Shown here in pieces: positions 59,890 to 64,000 of a stretch of 64,000 nucleotides of DNA (within the stretch, counting starts at the first letter, position 1; the number at the start of each line of letters is the position of its first letter). The stretch is taken from contig CM077824.1 in NCBI GenBank assembly GCA_039720395.1, forward strand, positions 19,801,046-19,865,045, written 5' to 3'. The notes beneath the pieces are model-generated. The model worked only from the letters and a program-made list of their open reading frames with translations, was not told where the DNA came from and searched no databases. The DNA comes from Liquidambar formosana (Eukaryota > Streptophyta > Magnoliopsida > Saxifragales > Altingiaceae). The position numbers and the translations under genes are program-made.

Positions 59890-60745
59890 TGTAAACCCTA
59901 CCTTTTTTCTCCTTTTTCAATACCTCTCTGAAAATAAGATTTTTAGACACTTTTAAGGAATTCATATTAAATAATCTAAATTTAAATGCTTATATGACAA
60001 AATTCCCTAAATGCAAGCTTTTTAGGACTTGCAATGAATTACTGGATTTCCAATTTCTACATTATATATGAGTTGAAACTTCTTCCATTTGCAACAAAAA
60101 TGAAGTTAAAAAGTTAAAAATAAATAAATGAATTTGAGTGTGGGGATATTTTTATTATTGGTAACCTCTTAACCTGATTGAAGTATTTAAACACAGATGT
60201 ACAAGGTCTTGTATTTAGTTAGTTTCTACACACTAGTGCTGGCTTGTTCTTCATCATCCCCAATATTATGTGCTTTGCAACACAGTATTACAGGGGCTGT
60301 ACTTGCAAGAATTGCTATTATATTGGAGAGATTAGTTAATTTAGTGTTGCACATCGGGTCAGTACTATTATCTTGAGGTGTAATAAAGGTTGAATGAAAT
60401 AATCGATCAGTTTTGGGATATAGGAGAGGTAATTATTGGTAGAGGCAAACCTTGGCATTTATTATTTTGTTGGAAAAATACCACATCCCACATTGCCCAA
60501 ATATTGTGTTTAAAATGATTTTATTTATTTGTTTGGGCCCTCTACTTAATAGCTTACGCTCTTAGGTTGTAAAATTTACATAATGATTAGTTCCTTTTCC
60601 CTCTCAAGTCCAAACCCACCTCTTATTCCAGAAAGAGGCAAGCCTTAGTTTTCCAACGATCAAGATAAAGCTTTATGGTTGAGCAAAGTTCTAGTTATTT
60701 TGAAGTTCATCTGGAATTTTGGTAAAAGTGGTTGAAACTGATTAC
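59890..60745. other. AT-rich spacer
   Basis: Begins with sequence homologous to about 47608-47700, then nothing recognisable. No gene. Confidence 0.4.
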
Positions 60746-60964
60746 CTCTGGTGAGGCAATCTGAGAGTGTTATGCCTTATCCTCTGCCAATTCTGATATT
60801 TCATGTCGAATTGCTTGAGCACTTCTATTTTCTTCCCTCTCTATGCCTACTCCCACTTCACCTGCTTCTTCAGATTTTTTATTTACTTTTCCCTCTTCTT
60901 CTTCGTCTTCTTCTTCTTCTTCTTCTTCTTCCACCCCTTGTTGACTAGATATATCATTTTTGAC
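60746..60964 (-). CDS. Probable acidic C-terminal exon of a second CNL locus
   Basis: A 219-nt (73-codon) phase-0 unit between GTGATCAG|GTCAAA and CCAGAG|GTAATC. It encodes VKNDISSQQG, then an acidic run of about 15 Glu/Asp from a GAA repeat, then a charged helix-like stretch ending HEISELAEDKA. A TAA (60772-60770) stops the frame 8 codons before the donor, so it is either the true end or a broken exon. The intron upstream (61010-61130) matches intron 3 of the left gene, which ties it to the receptor family. Its LRR and NB-ARC exons would lie beyond the right edge. Confidence 0.35.
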
Positions 60965-61458
60965 CTGATCACATACAACAAGCAAATTAGTCTAATATTT
61001 GAAAAATTAAAGAAAAATCACTGAATATGCCAGAGTGACTAATAAAGAAAGAAATTATGAAGAAGTTTGTTTGAAAAATTTTCAAGAAAATTTGACATTA
61101 GGGGACCAAGTTCTTTTTCAAGCCAAATAATGTTTGCCCAAATTCCGGAACTGAAAACCATTCTATCCACCATAATTCATATCAAACTGGTTGCATAATT
61201 TTTCCTTGTATGTAAAAATGTATGGTGGATGTTGTACCCAAGTGTAGAGCTCTACGGTCTTGGAGTATTGGTTAAGTGTGTCTTCCTCTTAGGTACTACG
61301 GTTAAATGTGTCTTCCAAGAACATTAGGGTGAGTGTCCCTACATCCGTGAGCAAGGGTCTTGGAGTGGGTTAAGTGTTTTTTCCCCTCCTTTTTTGGTGG
61401 TTTTGTTGCTACACCAATACTAGTAGTTTTTCTTTTATTTCTTTTGCAGAGTCCCTAA

Positions 61459-61676
61459 GGCTCTATTTGGTTTGTGGATTTTATCAAGGAAAAAAAATAA
61501 AATATAAGGAATTCTACTTTTCTTTATTTGGTTGCAATGGAAAATTGGAAGAAAAAGAAGAATTGGAATAATTTTGGCTTGATATGATTTTATCTTTTCC
61601 TTTCATTTTCTTTCCTTCTCATTTTTTTTCCCTTCCTTTTTTTTTCCTTGATAGAATCCATGAACCAAATAGAGGG
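61459..61676. mobile_element. Tourist MITE with TAA TSD
   Basis: Starts GGCTCTATTTGGTTTGTGGA and ends, inverted, CCCTCTATTTGGTTCATGGA, flanked by TAA at 61456-61458 and 61677-61679. 218 bases. Related relic at about 4473-4642. Confidence 0.78.
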
Positions 61677-61679
61677 TAA

Positions 61680-61783
61680 AGCTTTAGCTAGGGATCCTGA
61701 ATAGTGCTTGAATATGTCTAATGTACTTGGGCTATGCCCCTTTTTGGTTTAATACAAACATTACTTCATCAAAAAAAAAAAGT
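61680..61783 (+). mobile_element. LINE 3' tail with poly(A)
   Basis: GGGCTATGCCCCTTTTTGGT TTAATACAAACATTACTTCATC then A11, the style of a plant LINE 3' end. The body upstream is not recognisable and is interrupted by the Tourist element. Confidence 0.4.
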
Positions 61784-62026
61784 GTCTCTTCCCCTCCTTG
61801 ACCTTGGGGTTAAGTGTGTCTTACCCATATCAATTAAAGCCAAGTTGAGAGTCAACCCCACAAATCATGTATGACATTCCTTTGGCATCGTGATATGGGG
61901 ATTTGAATTGAATTGAAAATCGACTATAACTTTGGGTATTAACCTTCTTGTTGGTAAATGGGAATGGGGTTTATTTCAAAATGAATGTTTCCTTTTATAC
62001 ATTATATATAGTTTTGCTTTGTTAGT

Positions 62027-62091
62027 ATGATGCTTGTTACACTATATTATGATGCTTGTTACACTATATTATGATGCTTATTACACTATGT
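62027..62091. repeat. 22-bp tandem repeat, three units
   Basis: ATGATGCTTGTTACACTATA TT twice exactly (62027-62048, 62049-62070) and a third unit with two changes to 62091. Confidence 0.85.
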
Positions 62092-62269
62092 ATAGTGTTC
62101 TTTTTTTCTACAACCTAGTTGGGATCCTAATTTGCTCTATGAAGCTTCTCTTTTTTTTTTTCTTTTTTTTTTTTCCCCCAAAAAAAAAAAAAGGGAAATT
62201 GTTCTGTCACTCCTCTCATTTGTAGAAAATGCATGATCACAATATGGTGCATCATGTGTAAGATTGTGA

Positions 62270-62695
62270 CAGGGACTTTTTCATATGGCTGACTTGTGTT
62301 GGATCTCTCCAAGATGTTATATCAACTTGTTTGAGATTGACTTTGGGGCTTTTGGAAAGAACAAGAGAGCAATAACTCTTTGGAGGGGTGCCATTATGGC
62401 AGTGTTTTGGGTCATTTGAGGGGATAAAAACACTAGGGTGTTTGAGGATAAGTTGGAATCGGGAGAAGGGTTGTGGGATCGAGTTAGTTTTTTAGCATCT
62501 TTTTGGGTTTGGTTACTAGAGCATTTTTTGGGGTTCCTCTGTTTTCGATTAAGCATGATTGGAAGTCGGTTTATAGTGGGTATTTTTTTTGTTCAGTTAC
62601 TTTATTAATTTTGGATGAGGACACCTTGTCCGCATACTTTGTATTCTCTTTATTAATAAATTTTATCTTTGTTGTTGATCCAAAAAAACTGATGT
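62270..62695 (+). pseudogene. LINE C-terminus relic
   Basis: The plus frame gives RGAIMAVFWVI, a stop in place of Trp, then GDKNTRVFEDKLESGEGLWD and SFLASFWVWLL, then in a shifted frame FSIKHDWKSVYSG. This is the familiar C-terminal W..R..FE....W.....LASFW pattern of plant LINE polyproteins. Followed by a TTTTATCTTTGTTGTTGATC-type tail and a short A run. Confidence 0.7.
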
Positions 62696-62699
62696 TGCA

Positions 62700-64000
62700 T
62701 CATGCGTAAAGCTAGTATGGATTATGCCAACCCTCTTCCTTTTTATTTTTTTCGTTTCACAGTAAACCTTCTACCATCAGATTAAGCATCGAGTAGGATT
62801 TCCACATGACTATTAAAGAAATCTTGACATCTTAAAAGTGCAAAGCTTAGCCTAGGTCCTCTCAGATGTTACCAAGTTTTAGAGAATGACTCCTTTATCC
62901 TCATTCTAAGCTATAAGGAATAAAAAGAACAATAGGTTTTTCATACCACAAAAGCCTCTGCGATTAAGGTGACAAGAATGCTTGCTTCATTCAGTGTTGA
63001 TCTTTGATGATACATAAATATTTTGTGGGGCTTTCAATTTGAGATTTAAAGTCAGAGAATTGCTCCCTTTTCCTTGTCCTTTTCCTAAATCAATTAGTTG
63101 TTTTCATCTTCTTCATTTTTTTCAGTTTCTCTTTCTTGTCGCACACAAAATACATCTGCCATGCATATAAAATTGTTTGTTTATAAATTTAAAACTTGCA
63201 ATCACAAATTAACTCTAAAGACACAATCTTCTCTTTTATCGTTCATAACATTATGTCTTAATATGTCTCCTACCATATTGCCTCTTCTCAAGTAATTGTG
63301 TATAATGTCTTCTATCAGCAGAGTTTTATTTTTGCTTTTTTAACATAAAATTTCTCACTATATGTTTTTAGTAAGAAAATGGTGTGTATAAAATGTATTA
63401 AAATGCAATGATGCTCACCAAGGTGACCTCTACATAAAGTTTTCGCATAAAATAAGGGTCCTAGTTTTTATTTTACATAATTTTAGAACTTCTTCTGGAC
63501 GACTATAGATGATTTCATGGTATCATCCAACGCTAGTACATATTGATGATGTTGCTGCAATTAGAGACTCCTTACAAAAATATATAAAAATCTTATTATG
63601 ACTCTTAGAACACCTTATCATCCACAGTTTCCTTCTTTATCCTACTTCCCCTACACACTCAAAGCCTAATTCATTGGTCCCGAACCAAATCCCATTTTCA
63701 ACCCATTACGCCAGCCCACAACCTAAGTTCATTTCCATCCATTTATTTCAACAACCTATTTTCCAAAATTCTAGCAACTTATAAGCATGGAAATCTAGCC
63801 ATTATTTCCATTTTCAACCCTAAACCATATAAGATCCCTAACATCTCTCTTTCTCACCATGTCCGTCTCTACACAACAAAAGCGTCTTAAATCTTACCTG
63901 CACCATATTCTTGTTTGTAGGCAGCCTTATTCTCTGTTTCAACTTTCACAAAAACACAAAACTGTGAAAAGGAAATTTAATAGACAAAAAAATTCAACAA
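62700..64000. other. Right-edge sequence without recognised gene
   Basis: AT-rich with mixed short frames. No receptor exon, domain or repeat boundary was recognised up to the edge. Confidence 0.35.

Noticed and set aside
1..64000. CRISPR arrays, bacterial operons or gene clusters
   Set aside because: The repeats here are plant transposons, microsatellites and local duplications; gene structure is eukaryotic with GT-AG introns.

Overview
This is AT-rich nuclear DNA of a eudicot plant. It carries an RPS2/At4g27190-type CC-NB-ARC-LRR (CNL) immune receptor with plant splice sites, among plant LINE remnants, Helitrons, TG...CA solo LTRs and several MITE families. A woody species, perhaps in Ericales, is plausible, but that is an impression only. 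All genes are on the minus strand. No tRNA, rRNA, CRISPR array or bacterial-type operon was seen. || Left third (1-16.3 kb): one apparently intact CNL gene read right to left. A large first exon (15583-12689) encodes the coiled coil, the whole NB-ARC and the first LRRs. Three further LRR exons follow (7598-6822, 2985-2239, 966-466). Every exon boundary is phase 0, so the exons are interchangeable cassettes. The four exons give 1,640 codons, and the gene runs off the left edge before its stop. Its introns hold a perfect-TSD hAT element, a Helitron, foldback elements and MITEs. || Middle (16.3-46.1 kb): no convincing gene. It is a mosaic of local duplications: blocks of 0.3-2.5 kb recur two to four times, among them the flank just upstream of the CNL. 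Later insertions can be defined by comparing copies: a 2.45-kb solo LTR nested in a Helitron-like element, an 805-bp solo LTR, a 1.1-kb TTA-TSD element, and a MITE family with AGCACGTGCT near both ends. A 33-bp tandem repeat with an open frame lies at 43.9-44.2 kb. || Right third (46.1-64 kb): remains of related CNL loci, also on the minus strand. Three LRR exon relics (54790-54016, 52177-51431, 49385-48887) match exons 3 and 4 of the intact gene but carry stops and frameshifts. Two copies of a probable tiny terminal exon (58941-58912, 47236-47207) and a probable acidic exon (60964-60746) suggest two receptor 3' ends. Degenerate LINE pieces (reverse-transcriptase C-terminus, RNase H, 3' tails) and a SINE with target-site duplication fill the gaps. 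|| Working hypothesis: a tandem CNL cluster evolving by duplication and unequal exchange of whole LRR exon-intron cassettes. The left copy is intact, the right copy is decaying, and TE-rich duplicated flank lies between them. Exon 3 of the intact gene looks like a mosaic of two ancestral exons still seen as separate relics on the right.
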